Positions 43,224 to 51,509 of a stretch of 64,000 nucleotides of DNA are shown one piece after another. The stretch comes from Diadema setosum (Eukaryota > Echinodermata > Echinoidea > Diadematoida > Diadematidae), in the NCBI RefSeq assembly GCF_964275005.1, contig NC_092686.1, positions 46,560,333-46,624,332 on the forward strand. The letters run 5' to 3'. The notes below the pieces were generated by a model that made no database searches, was not told where the DNA came from, and saw only the letters and a list, made by a program, of their open reading frames with translations. How positions within the stretch are numbered: the first letter of the stretch is position 1; each line of letters begins with the position of its first letter. The position numbers and the translations under genes were made by a program.

Positions 43224-46200
43224 TCCCCGCAAGTCAACCCGCAGGCTTCCCCAGACACGATGTGACAAGGCCTTAGTTTTAGAGCTCCAGTCCCCGTATA
43301 TATGTCGCTCGTAGCTGAAAACGGATCGGCTTCGACAGGTCACAGTACACGGAATACATGCAATTAAGTAGCGCGCGTCTAGTAGCAGGTAAGACGCACG
43401 AAATAAGGGTCTACATAAACGCCCACTTAGTAGAAATACGTCAACCACAAATGTAAAAAAATGTTTACATTTGTGGTTGATGTTTGAATTTTTTTACTAC
43501 ATTAGTGGGCGTTTTTTACATTTGTGGGCGCTGTCGTTTTTACATTTGTGGTTGAAATTTTTTACATTTGTGGGCGGTGTTTTTTACATTTGTGGGCGAT
43601 GTATTTTTACATTTGTGGGCGTTTTTACATTTGTGGGTTCAACAATCCACCATTCAGATAAGAAGTCTGTTGCCTCAAGTTTATCTTTTTTCTATAACAG
43701 CACAGTTAAATACAGCATGACGCGACAGCAAATATATACAGCATATATATATTTGTTGTTGCTAACACTGACATAGTTTGCTACATCTCCCTACCTGAAT
43801 GATGTTCCCATAGCAAGTCTGCCCATCACCCTCATGTCCCACAGAACATCGGCAGACAGGATGACCAGGAGCATCCGTGATGCACTCAGCACCGGTGTGA
43901 CATTGCAGTGATGGAGGGTGGGGTTGGCACATGTCTATCAGTGAGCATCCCATGCCAGGTTGGAAGTCTTCATAGCCATCTTTGCACACACAGTGGTGCT
44001 GAGAATTGATCATTCAAATCATCCGTTATCATATCATTTTTATACAGGGAAGGGAAGAACTTTCGTACAAGCCAATTATTTCTGTGAGATAATAAAAGAC
44101 ATTTATAACTCTGAGTTGAGGGCCACTATGGTCATTTCATCATCATACTAAAAGACTAAACTATTGATTGATTGATAAAATGCTGGGATGATATTTATGT
44201 CTGTCATATGTCATTCATATGACAGCTTTGGCTAAGAATGTTTGGAAATCTGATGTGTAAATTTGGGACTTGCCCAGCCATCTTTTCTTTTGTTTTACAA
44301 ACTTTCAGCTAAAGTCAGTGACTGAATTGCAGACAAACTTGAAACTGCTAAATTATCTGTCATCATCTAGTTTAACAGATGATAATATTAAGAGTAAATA
44401 TACCTTTACTCAGTATTACTGGTAAGTTTCTCACCAAGTAATCAGTAGAATGTGATAATCATAACATGATGCAATATCTTCATTTACCCAAAAAGAGGTT
44501 AATTGTCATGCAAATTTCTTTTCTACATATTTGTATAATATGTTGGTTATAAGAAGTATGTTGCTTCCTAAAGTTTGGCCAAGTATTTGATAAGAGAAAA
44601 TAATACAATGCAATTCATGGTTAAAAAGATAAAACAACAGATGGAATCAAACCTGATTTGGGCCATCAAAGATGCAGAGGGATGAATTGGTTGGACATCC
44701 CCCATAGTTGGACAGGCAAGGATTTATCGGAGAGCAGACTACACCGTCACCATGGTAACCATCTTGGCACTCACAAACAGACATTCCAGGAGCAAACTCA
44801 GAACAGAATGCATTAGGGTGACATGCTCCACAGCTAACCATTCCTAGAGTACAGGATCAAAACAGTCAAAGTGGAATATGGAAGCGGAATATCCAAGGAA
44901 ATTTTGTTCAGCTCTTGTAAATCCTAATTGGTCCATGAATTAGTTGACACAGTGGAGGCAGTCTCTCTGTACAATTGAATTAGTGCTCTGTACCTTATCT
45001 GAAAGTGGCAGTACATCATTTATCTATTTCTTAATCTGTTTTTTCTTCAAGACCTCTATCTATCAATGTAGCAGGAAAGTTCTGATGTTCATTTACACGC
45101 AGATATGAGAGATATTATAATTTCATTTAACATAATATTAATGACAGGACTGCCCGAATATGAATGAAAAAAAAATGTAGAGTGCAAATGTAGTCTCCTG
45201 TTGAATCTTAAAGATCGTCCAAAAATAATGTTTTGACAAAAAGAACACCTGTACAAAGATTATTATCAGTCTATACTTATAGATGGATAAGGAACACAAA
45301 ACAATAACTTAATGGACCCTTGCCTAAAATAAGAACTGTTCAACCAGTCCCCTGATTATTTTATTTTTCCCTGCAACATAAAAAGCACATTCCCAGGCAT
45401 GTTTCAATAATAACAACCATTTCAGAAGACAAGTCATTACTGCATGTTCAACTTGAAAAGTCTCTGTTAGTATGCCATTTAGGTCAAATAATTCCATCCA
45501 CTTGTTCATATATGTGTGCGTGAAGCATATTTTGTTTCCACAAGGCATAAAGGATCTCTCCTCCAGCTTTTATCTTTTTTTCCTCTCTGACTGTGAAAGG
45601 CTAGACTGAAATGTTTACTCTTTCACAAAAGACCTGTATGCTGTGAATGAGGGATTCATACCACCACCACACGCCTGTCCCGTGCACATCTCACAAGCCA
45701 GCCCAGTCCGGCCCTCGTCACAGGTGCAGCTCCCGGTCCCAAGCCTACCATCATCACAGCGGCCTAGAGAGGAGCAGGCTTGGGCCCCACCACCCCCTGG
45801 ACACTCTGGAGGGAGATCACAGCAACAGGTGCATTTATCATGGCAGTGGAGATGAGCAGAACATTAAGTACGCATATATATATAGTCTCATCTGGGGCAT
45901 TATGATTTAATATATTACTAGGGATACATATAATATAAACATATCTATCATATGTCTTCCTTTATCTTTCTTTGGGATGTATCATGTATTTGTAGAAGCA
46001 ACCTGACCATAAAATGTCCAGTAGAACAGGTCCCTGAGGTAGTATACAGGTTCATTTTCACAGTCATTTTCCTGTTTATGTATCATTAGAACAATGATTA
46101 CGATTATAGCAGACATTGTTTCCATATATGTATGGAAAAGGTCTCGCCAAACCATGATTTTTGTCATATCTTAGAATACTGCATAATATACCATGCAGTA

Positions 46201-47149
46201 GTTTCTATGTGTTTTTTTTTTTTTTTTTTAGAATATCAGAAGGCATAACATGCATTTACCTGCTGCATAAACACTTTGAATCTACTAATAATTGAACTTT
46301 CAGTTTCTATGGATTGTGGAATGTATGTATATCGTATGAAAGAAATTTGGAATGTGAGTTTCAGGTTTGTAAACTGCTTAATGATTTAGTTCATATGCCA
46401 GATCCTCTTCAACAATCTCATACCCATGCATCAAATATATAAAGTAAACCTGAAGCTTGAGGAGAACTTGGTTACATACCCACACAGTACGGGCCCCAGT
46501 ACCCAGGACAACAGTCGGTCACCTGTTCAACTGTCCGAGAACACACAACATTACATCCTTTGAAATGGAAGGCAGATCCAGTCTCGTGCAGACGACAATC
46601 GTGTGATAAGTTTCCATATTTATTCCTGGCTCCAGGAACACCATCGTTCTCTCGACCCGCCTCTGGATCCGCTCTGGAATCCAAAGCAGTAAGACCAACT
46701 ATGTTGAAGTTGCGTGGGCAAATTGTATTACTCGCCGCATACCGCCGGAGAATACTGAACATAACAGCGCATGGTATACACGAGGAATTCACTTCTATTG
46801 TCTGCTGTACGTCGCGCATACAGTACCTTGAACTTTCGGCCAATGGGGGCAGCTCCCCTCCTGCGTACCTCCGTGACACCCTCCTATCTGGCTGTTGGTC
46901 TATTAGTTCCCCCTCTCCGCCAGACAGGTGGCGATTCTCCCCGCTCCACTCGCGCTGAAAGTCTGAAGAAACCGCTCGCGGCACACTATCCAGCGACGTA
47001 TTCCAATGGTTACTGTTTGAAGAAACAGCTGACGTATTATGAAAGAAAATGAGCACCAAAAGAAGCACTGCTTCCCGATATGATGATGTCCTGAAAACAT
47101 ACAGAGCACTATTGATGACACCTAGTGGAACATGAAAACACGACTCCAT
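8849..47149 (-). CDS. STAB-like: Stabilin-like FAS1/EGF scavenger receptor gene, 49 exons, 3' end missing
   Basis: Stabilins are large type I membrane receptors that take up modified lipoproteins, glycans and other ligands and deliver them to endosomes. Reading the minus strand, 49 exons join in phase with GT-AG introns to give 2356 codons without a stop. Order: signal peptide (about 1-41), cysteine-rich N-terminus, EGF-like repeats (225-403), FAS1-1 (404-550), FAS1-2 (551-700), EGF/laminin-like cluster (701-985), FAS1-3 (986-1108), FAS1-4 (1109-1268), EGF (1269-1381), FAS1-5 (1382-1524), FAS1-6 (1525-1846), EGF (1847-2150), FAS1-7 (about 2150-2301), transmembrane segment (2312-2334). Seven FAS1 domains broken by EGF clusters is the vertebrate stabilin plan (about 2550 residues), but I see no Link domain. 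The start has A at -3 and G at +4. The final tail exon was not located. Family assignment is firm; STAB1 versus STAB2 cannot be decided. Confidence 0.93.
9269..9628 (-). mobile_element. TTAA-type MITE, copy A
   Basis: About 360 bp that, read on the minus strand, match 62017-62374 almost throughout, including GGATGTTTTGTGATACAACT and ACTGACCTACACATATGCAT. Ends are AAAGGC and its complement; TTAA is kept at one end and mutated at the other. In the intron between stabilin exons 48 and 49. Confidence 0.75.
9851..10036. mobile_element. Pogo/Tc1-mariner-like MITE, 186 bp
   Basis: Ends CAGTGGACTCCCTTTATAAC and the complement of GTTATAACGGGAGTGCACTG form inverted repeats, flanked by TA on both sides. 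Internal TTATAAC motifs recur. TA duplication and CAGT ends fit non-autonomous pogo-like elements. Confidence 0.7.
10094..12369 (-). CDS. Stabilin exons 45-48: last EGF and FAS1 domain 7
   Basis: Exons are 12260-12369 (110 nt), 11596-11715 (120 nt), 10629-10766 (138 nt) and 10094-10222 (129 nt), with phases 1, 0, 0, 0, 0. They encode residues 2136-2301. Exon 45 finishes an EGF ([17 protein letters not shown]) and runs straight into the FAS1 helix [14 protein letters not shown]. Exon 46 has [16 protein letters not shown], exon 47 [17 protein letters not shown], exon 48 [18 protein letters not shown]. The donor of exon 46 lies in a 57-bp tandem repeat, so two further copies of the same donor sequence follow it in the intron. 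Confidence 0.9.
11444..11614. repeat. Three-copy 57-bp tandem repeat containing a splice donor
   Basis: Copies start at 11444, 11501 and 11558 and are nearly identical. Read on the minus strand, each contains ACTGGTAAGC or CTGGTAAGC, the donor of stabilin exon 46; the true exon ends in the copy nearest the exon (11596). Confidence 0.92.
12910..16591 (-). CDS. Stabilin exons 39-44: third EGF/laminin-like cluster
   Basis: Exons are 16538-16591 (54 nt), 15931-16060 (130 nt), 14895-15044 (150 nt), 14375-14578 (204 nt), 13714-13910 (197 nt) and 12910-13042 (133 nt), with phases 0, 0, 1, 1, 1, 0, 1. They encode residues 1847-2135. Motifs: [95 protein letters not shown] and [11 protein letters not shown]. 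Exon 44 must start at 13042 (NSRSCWC); the stronger-looking acceptor eight bases downstream would put a stop in frame. The vertebrate Link domain would follow this cluster but is not seen. Confidence 0.87.
15535..15815. repeat. Imperfect (CAT)n tract
   Basis: About 280 bp of CAT/CAC trinucleotides with an internal duplication of about 71 bp (15557-15620 and 15628-15690). In the intron between stabilin exons 40 and 41, about 115 bp from the exon 40 donor. Open frames here are poly-Ile/Met artefacts. Confidence 0.9.
17015..18859 (-). CDS. Stabilin exons 36-38: FAS1 domain 6 with a 149-residue insertion
   Basis: Exons are 18128-18859 (732 nt), 17884-17973 (90 nt) and 17015-17158 (144 nt), all phase 0, encoding residues 1525-1846. 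Exon 36 begins the domain with [18 protein letters not shown] and RDLFFNP, then leaves it for about 149 residues (1575-1723) rich in Arg, Gly, Pro and Asp, and returns at [28 protein letters not shown]. The insertion contains KKRQRRR at residues 1695-1701, which fits the R-X-K/R-R furin consensus. Exons 37 and 38 finish the fold, ending [12 protein letters not shown]. The insertion is coded within one exon without any splice signal at its borders, so it is real coding sequence, not a missed intron, as far as can be read. Confidence 0.88.
19313..22286 (-). CDS. Stabilin exons 32-35: FAS1 domain 5
   Basis: Exons are 22239-22286 (48 nt, tentative), 20747-20839 (93 nt), 20065-20223 (159 nt) and 19313-19441 (129 nt), all phase 0, encoding residues 1382-1524. 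Exons 33-35 are clear: [40 protein letters not shown], and [18 protein letters not shown]. Exon 32 ([16 protein letters not shown]) uses a GAG acceptor and is placed because the domain otherwise lacks its first helix; its 48-nt size matches exon 20, the opening exon of FAS1-3. If exon 32 is wrong, exon 31 joins exon 33 directly and the reading frame stays open. Confidence 0.83.
21890..22085 (-). mobile_element. Short reverse-transcriptase C-terminal remnant
   Basis: The frame [19 protein letters not shown] followed by [18 protein letters not shown] is a decayed version of the AFSYAAPTLWNSLPD motif that ends many non-LTR retrotransposon ORF2 proteins. A repeat carrying TACCTCCGCCAAGG follows at 21745-21760. 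In the intron between stabilin exons 32 and 33. Confidence 0.65.
22575..24699 (-). CDS. Stabilin exons 28-31: short linker and EGF repeats
   Basis: Exons are 24652-24699 (48 nt), 24276-24297 (22 nt), 23566-23642 (77 nt) and 22575-22766 (192 nt), with phases 0, 0, 1, 0, 0. They encode residues 1269-1381. Exon 29 is a microexon (DEITPCD plus one base); with exon 30 it restores [15 protein letters not shown]. Exon 31 carries [24 protein letters not shown] and [14 protein letters not shown] and ends at YSHIYE, leading into FAS1-5. A long (TAA)n tract begins 29 bp upstream of the exon 30 acceptor. Confidence 0.83.
23671..23878. repeat. Long (TAA)n microsatellite
   Basis: About 208 bp of AAT units, interrupted by GATGAT at about 23717 and again about 99 bp later, suggesting a duplicated block. 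It stands between stabilin exons 29 and 30, next to the exon 30 acceptor. Confidence 0.95.
24762..26599 (-). CDS. Stabilin exons 24-27: FAS1 domain 4
   Basis: Exons are 26474-26599 (126 nt), 25930-26022 (93 nt), 25478-25609 (132 nt) and 24762-24890 (129 nt), all phase 0, encoding residues 1109-1268. Exon 24 supplies the first helices ([22 protein letters not shown]), exon 25 the [15 protein letters not shown] strand, exon 26 [17 protein letters not shown], and exon 27 [17 protein letters not shown], the FAS1 end motif. One sequon (NLT) lies in exon 26. Introns are short, mostly 450-600 bp. Confidence 0.9.
26998..30056 (-). CDS. Stabilin exons 20-23: FAS1 domain 3 (divergent)
   Basis: Exons are 30009-30056 (48 nt), 29084-29223 (140 nt), 28671-28770 (100 nt) and 26998-27078 (81 nt), encoding residues 986-1108. 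Exon 21 must use the donor at 29083 (AAG then GTAATC); only this gives [12 protein letters not shown] across the junction, a typical FAS1 core. The end of the domain reads VNGFLCVLS, so the usual NGVIHVID motif is degenerate, as often seen in the third FAS1 of stabilins. The intron between exons 22 and 23 holds a retrotransposon fragment in the same orientation. Confidence 0.85.
27490..28150 (-). mobile_element. 3' end of a CR1/L2-like non-LTR retrotransposon
   Basis: A 176-codon open frame (27620-28150) matches the extreme C-terminus of non-LTR reverse transcriptases: [55 protein letters not shown]. After the stop comes GCGCTATACAAATTT and a short (ATT)n tail, the usual 3' end of CR1/L2-type elements. 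The 5' part is missing. It lies in the intron between stabilin exons 22 and 23 in the gene's own orientation. Confidence 0.85.
30364..35197 (-). CDS. Stabilin exons 13-19: EGF/laminin-like cluster
   Basis: Exons are 35105-35197, 34336-34447, 33669-33858, 32807-32909, 32027-32194, 31249-31341 and 30364-30459, with phases 0, 0, 1, 2, 0, 0, 0, 0. They encode residues 701-985. Exon 13 holds [15 protein letters not shown], the module after a stabilin FAS1 pair. Exons 14 and 15 meet at [11 protein letters not shown], a strong check on the phase-1 junction. EGF motifs include [41 protein letters not shown] and [14 protein letters not shown]. The donor of exon 17 (GTGCAC) and that of exon 16 (GTACAA) are weaker than the rest, so those two ends are slightly less certain. 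Confidence 0.85.
32232..32402. repeat. Two-copy 85-bp tandem duplication
   Basis: CAACACAGCAC starts each copy at 32232 and 32317; both share AGTCATT, CATTTCTAG and AAGCAACAAAG. Lies in the intron just upstream of stabilin exon 17. Confidence 0.75.
32955..33002 (+). mobile_element. Retrotransposon 3' tail remnant
   Basis: The sequence TGTGCTATACAAAA followed by (AAT)n repeats resembles the GCGCTATACAAAT-(ATT)n tail of the element at 27.5 kb, here on the plus strand and lacking coding sequence. Confidence 0.4.
33177..33329. mobile_element. 153-bp MITE
   Basis: Ends AGGTGTTGCTA and TTGTAACACCT, with inner complementary TACCCATATTTTG and CAAAATATGGTA. In the intron between stabilin exons 15 and 16. 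Confidence 0.5.
35688..39747 (-). CDS. Stabilin exons 8-12: FAS1 domain 2
   Basis: Exons are 39679-39747 (69 nt), 38754-38882 (129 nt), 37566-37607 (42 nt), 36384-36464 (81 nt) and 35688-35816 (129 nt), all phase 0, encoding residues 551-700. Motifs in order: [13 protein letters not shown] helix, [17 protein letters not shown] strand, [14 protein letters not shown] (the helix-turn of the FAS1 core, carried alone by the 42-nt exon 10), [18 protein letters not shown], and [13 protein letters not shown] ending. Introns here are long: 1.1 kb, then 1.1 kb, with a hairpin-forming MITE between exons 9 and 10. The very short exon 10 is supported by clean splice sites and by filling a gap that the FAS1 fold requires. 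Confidence 0.9.
38291..38656. mobile_element. Hairpin MITE, copy A
   Basis: The two halves are near-complete reverse complements centred at about 38466; both contain GGCTGAGATATCC, TTTTGAAATGGCTGAG and GAATTCCTCTTAGAATTG or their complements. In the intron between stabilin exons 9 and 10. Confidence 0.75.
40361..41989 (-). CDS. Stabilin exons 5-7: FAS1 domain 1
   Basis: Exons are 41831-41989 (159 nt), 40978-41124 (147 nt) and 40361-40495 (135 nt), all phase 0. They encode residues 404-550. The domain opens with [12 protein letters not shown], continues with [16 protein letters not shown] (the FAS1 'TVFVPTN' strand), carries the '[11 protein letters not shown]' strand, and closes with [15 protein letters not shown], the conserved FAS1 H2-type ending. 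Two N-glycosylation sequons (NET, NST) lie in exon 6. FAS1 domains mediate adhesion and ligand contact; the specific ligand cannot be inferred. Confidence 0.92.
42347..43644. mobile_element. 1.3-kb TIR element with subrepeated ends and 5-bp target duplication
   Basis: Ends TGTTAAACCCACAAATG and CATTTGTGGGTTCAACA are complementary and flanked by ATCCA at 42342-42346 and 43645-43649. The arms are built from about 18-bp tandem units (CGCCCACAAATGTAAAAA on the left, inverted on the right). The interior contains a (GT)n tract at 42899-42937 and GC-rich sequence but no transposase. TG...CA ends recall Ginger or foldback elements. In stabilin intron 4. Confidence 0.8.
43795..45805 (-). CDS. Stabilin exons 2-4: first EGF-like cluster
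   Basis: Exons are 45662-45805 (144 nt), 44653-44843 (191 nt) and 43795-43998 (204 nt), joining in phases 1, 1, 0 and 0. They encode residues 224-403. Exon 2 starts with CPGGGG and has the laminin-EGF-like pattern [15 protein letters not shown]. Exons 3 and 4 carry the classic stabilin EGF motifs [22 protein letters not shown] and [13 protein letters not shown]. The last residues, YGNIIQ, are the usual lead into a FAS1 domain. The 1.8-kb intron between exons 4 and 5 contains an inserted inverted-repeat transposon. Confidence 0.9.
46480..47149 (-). CDS. Stabilin exon 1: signal peptide and cysteine-rich N-terminus
   Basis: This 670-nt exon begins with ATG at 47149 in a strong Kozak context and ends at a GTATGT donor in phase 1. 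Residues 1-41 have a basic stretch followed by the hydrophobic run [10 protein letters not shown], a signal peptide with an unusually long n-region. About 80 residues of charged, probably disordered sequence follow. The cysteine-rich part has CIPC spacing and ends with [10 protein letters not shown], the motif that precedes the first EGF of stabilins. The single large first exon is much longer than most others in the gene. An internal start is unlikely because no other Met lies before the hydrophobic core. Confidence 0.85.
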
Positions 47150-47788
47150 GCTGCCAGTTCCACTGAATGTAGACGTTCAGCGAATTATGTTGTACAATGT
47201 ACATTACGTACTCGTTGAGTGGAGCTCGAAATGCCAGCGCAGACGAGAGCGAGTGTCGTTTCCATCGCCTAGCTGTGCACAGTCGAAAAGGAAAGTTGGT
47301 GTCGCTGGCGCTGTGCTTGTATTGAGATAGATCGGCTGGATCGGTAGATAAGCACACTGGTGGATCTCTGTTTGCATACTTAACATCGAGTTGTGCTAGT
47401 GCAGCTCGATTACATATCCAAGCCAAACGCAAACACAATTAGCCACTGCAGAGTAGTCTACAGGGTAGATTGTCTTGAAAATGAACGTGTTCATAAACGA
47501 ATTAACGAAATTCACCTCTCTTCGTGGAATGAGAAGTAGCCTTGAAGGCCTAGTACGTATCCTCAAAGCGGAAATAAGGTTGAGCGCGCGGGTACGAAGG
47601 TGCGAGGTGATGTTCATAGATAACTAGCCGATCAGCTAATCGGAATAAAGCCATAGCTGACAATAACGAACTCTATTTCATGAATTTAGATTTATAAAAA
47701 CTTCTTTACTCTTTTAATGACTCCAAAGTATTTTCCACCTGTATCTCAAATACTTGAATTAGATCGATTATTAAATACAGTGAACAGT

Positions 47789-47836
47789 GTCAAAAATAAA
47801 ATAAAATAAAATAAAATAAAATAAAATAAAATAAAA
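47789..47836. repeat. (AAAAT)n microsatellite
   Basis: Nine or so AAAAT units about 640 bp upstream of the stabilin start codon. Confidence 0.85.
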
Positions 47837-48170
47837 GCATCGGATGCCTTTGAATCGTAGCTGGCATCAAGTAGAATAAAAGTAATTAAAACTCAATAAA
47901 GATACGTCTTCTTGTTGCCCTTTACAAATTTTACCTTGGCAGGTATATAGACCCTCACTAACTTAAAAGAAGATGTTGGCGCTGAAGAGGAATTTCGTCA
48001 ATCTAATTCATAATCTCATCTGAGCATAACGTTACAGACAGCAAATCCGAAGTTTTCATGAATTCATATCTGTAGATTTAATAGATAAAGATATAAAGGC
48101 CTAGATGGGGAGGGGAATATTAATCTTGACTAAAAAGATATGTACATGATATAGGCCCTACGCTTTATAG

Positions 48171-48394
48171 AATGAACTGGTAAATCCACCATTTTAAATG
48201 TTGAAACGCCGCCAACGTTCAAGTTGTAAATGTTACATTTATCCCTGTAAAAACGTTGGATTTACCATTCTGTTTTTAAGCTAAAAATAATGAAATGGTA
48301 AATCCAACCGTTTGAGTGTACAACATTTAAATGTAACATTTACAAAATGTTCGAGGAGGGACAATTTTTATAATGTTGCATTTACCAGTTCATT
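48171..48394. mobile_element. 224-bp MITE
   Basis: Inverted ends AATGAACTGGTAAAT and ATTTACCAGTTCATT with related inner copies (AATGGTAAATCCAAC and its complement). No coding capacity. Between stabilin and the candidate exons. Confidence 0.6.
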
Positions 48395-48496
48395 TGTTTA
48401 AGAGTATGATAATGAGATCTTTGTCTAATCCTTCTCAAAGTTAAGACATTTGGGAAGGAAACGAAGTAAGTACTTATTCTCTTACGGATATGTTTT

Positions 48497-51381
48497 TTAA
48501 TTTATAAGCAAATCCTCCTCAAAGACATTTTCTTGATACACATAATCATTGATGTGATGGTGTCGAAAATAAGTAGGAAAGAAATAGTTGCAAAACCGCC
48601 ATAAAAAAAAGTCGTTTCTTGCAAGATCAAACAGCTGTAACGAGACCGCTAACATTATTGCACATGACGGACTTTCATATACAATGCCGGGAGTCTGCTC
48701 ATAATGATATTGTTTTGACTGCTCTCTCATTTCCGGGTGCGTGTACATTCTATCTGCTACTCTGATGTGATTAAAAGCGCAATGTACATGTACCAGCAAA
48801 ACCACGGATGTGCTCTTTGTTTGATTGTCTGTTTGTTTGTTTGATTGTCTGTTTGTTTGTGCCCCCTGCATTCACTTCAAGCGGTTGGTCAATGAGATTA
48901 ACGAGATGTGCATGAAACATTATGCGCGACATCGATGTGTAGGCCTATACATAGTGTGACTTTACTAAATGGCATGATAGCGTGTGAAAAGAAAAAAAAA
49001 CAAGAACAAAAACAAAAACCTAAATTGAATGAAACAAGAAGCATGACTTATAGAGTACAATGTTTGTTGCTTTAGATGGCTGGAGTTTATAACACATGTT
49101 TCAAGGAAGAGAATGATCGGTACACCTAGTGCTTTAAGCGGGAAGTTTCACTTCCGCTTCGCAAGCTCTGTACCAGCTACGCAATGGTATATCACGTGAC
49201 AATACAGGACGTTGAAAGTGTACAGAATCATTGTTCCATCTCCCCCCCCCCCCCCACACACACACACACACAATGATCTTTAGCAAATCGACGTGGAATA
49301 ATGGAAATAAGAGTGATAATTTTGCGATTTAAAATTCTGGACACATTTGAGGACATCGACATTTCTTCTCGTCAGCAATAAAAGGGTTAGCCCTTCGACA
49401 TGCCATGGCAATGAGAGGCTAAAGGGATGGTGTAAAGTACTATATTGGTGCATGGAGATGAGGATTGGGTTTTTAACTTTTTGCGAGATACCAAGAAACA
49501 ATTTATGAAATAATTCAGAGCATACAATTCTACTGGAGTAATTCAAGGTTTATTAGCTAGATGAAAATCGGTTTTGGAATGGCTGAGACATCCCAAAACA
49601 AAGTAAAATAAAGCGATCCTAATAAAGGTGAGTCCTATATTAAGATTGCCCTGTTTTCGATATCTCAGCCATTTCAAAACCGATTTTCATCTAATAAACA
49701 TTGAATTCCTCTTTGAATGGCATGCTCTGTATTATATCATAAAAGGTTTCTCATTGCAGTGTGTGACAATCGTGCACGAAACATGTAAGCAATGAAGTCT
49801 TAAACTGCCTCATGCATTTCCGAAGTGGTGATATTGACAGAATGTATATCATACGTTAACGAGGGTTACAGATTGGTCACTCATAGCTCTCCCTGCATCT
49901 TATTTGCTTGAAAAACAATACAAAACAAAAAACAAAGTATTTCTGATCGGTGATCAAGCCACTGATCATGTGTGCAGCCCTGTCCAAGCAAAGGTCACCG
50001 TTGGTATTATAGATTATTACAATGTACAACACAGCAACAATAACGATGCAAATACAACAGTATGACTTTCTTTTATGCATATCATGTCTAAAAGGTTAAC
50101 TAAGGGAAAATTTGTGTGTAGGTCAACGGGAGACTTGCGAAGCCATCTACAAAAATCTATTTGCACAAGTGGTTGAATATTGATAATTGATTATACATTT
50201 TATTGTATTTCGTATAAACAAATGAAAACAAATATAACTTTTCAAGTTTTAGGTCCGACTTTGATGGAAACAAGCAGTTTGTTATTAAATTGAAACTAGT
50301 TTTAGGTTGGTGTGGATTGCCTTTCAAGTATCGTTTTGCTGTTTAGAATTGATTACTGTCCGACGCAATGACATTTTGTATTGTATAGTAACTGAATTAT
50401 AATTATGGTATGATAGTAATTATATCGTAAAACATGACACGATTATGACATCATATGACATTATATACGATACATCTCATATCGCACATTTCCACGTTGA
50501 TTAATAGTATCACATACACTTACATAAAACTTTAAGTTGTTTATAATTTAGAACAATTCTTTGATTTACAGCAAGTCTAAACGTGCAATAAAAAGAATTC
50601 ACACTCCACAGTGGTTTTTGTGACTGGACTAGTACTAGCTCTGGCTTTGATAATAGAGTAATCGTACAGCGCCCTCATTGATATTACGGTGTGACTGTTT
50701 ACTTCAAACCCCAACTCGGATCTCCTACACGTTTTGCAAGCTGTGTACTGTCTGTGACCACGTATATCCTCGTCATAATGTTAAATCATGTTTTCTATAA
50801 AAACAAACACTACTGTATCATCAATAGAGTCTCATTCACATTCATACACACTCCTTCGCGTACAATTTTTGTAGCACTTCAAAGGTCTGTTCAATCGAAT
50901 TGAATTGTATTGAATTGAATTGAATTGAATTACAATAAGCCTTAGGATATGCAAGTTGTCCGTTTTACTGAAAAGAAGAAAAAAAAAACCGGCATATTCT
51001 TACTCACCTATTACATACTGAGATATTCACAGCGAAAAATCAACACATAAACACATACCGGTGGCGGATCCACACTAAACATTTTATTCAATCAATAAAA
51101 GACCGTGATTTGTTGTTTGTAAAAATAGAAAAATTGAAAGGAAAAATTAAATACCTGTTATCTTGAGTGACAATAGAAATATCGATTTTAAATGACGCGC
51201 TTTATACAGCGTACTTACCATTCTAGAGCATAGACAAGCTAGAACAACATCGTAATGTTCATTCCCGATGATTGCAGTGAGGCGTACCGAGCACCTGTTG
51301 ATCATAAAAACAGCGTTCTCAAGGCATTCTAATACCGCTTTGGGTTCAGGTCGGTTCATGTTGTACCCGATAATACCTGAC
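48497..51381 (-). CDS. Candidate exons of an unrecognised gene
   Basis: Three minus-strand segments join in phase: 51219-51381 (163 nt, acceptor TTTTTTCCAG, donor GTAAGT), 50703-50740 (38 nt, donor GTAAAC) and 48497-48761 (265 nt, ending in a stop). Together they would encode the last about 153 residues of a protein. The first segment reads GYNMNRPEPKAVLECL and continues as 54 open codons with four cysteines; the second LAKRVGDPSWGL; the third starts VADRMYTHPEMREQ. I recognise no domain. Upstream exons were not found, and a retrotransposon fragment lies just upstream at 51774. It may be a real gene, a decayed one, or coincidence; only the first segment has two strong splice sites. Confidence 0.22.
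49420..49760. mobile_element. Hairpin MITE, copy B
   Basis: Same family as 38291-38656: TAAAGGGATGGT at the left end, GAGCATACAATTCT, GATGAAAATCGGTTTTG and the matching complement around a centre near 49625. Intergenic, upstream of stabilin. Confidence 0.72.
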
Positions 51382-51509
51382 CTGGAAAAAACAAAACAAA
51401 AACAAAAACAAACAAACCAACAAACACCCGAAAATAAGAAAAATGCCATATTGTGGCGAGGGCGGCAAAGTGGGCTCGAGGAAAACGTATGAAAACCCGC
51501 GCTCTATTT

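Noticed and set aside
42550..43448. Several frames of 97-161 codons on both strands
   Set aside because: They lie in the interior of the 42347-43644 transposon, run through (GT)n and lack any domain.
46560..47052. Plus-strand frames of 132 and 93 codons
   Set aside because: Antisense shadows of stabilin exon 1.
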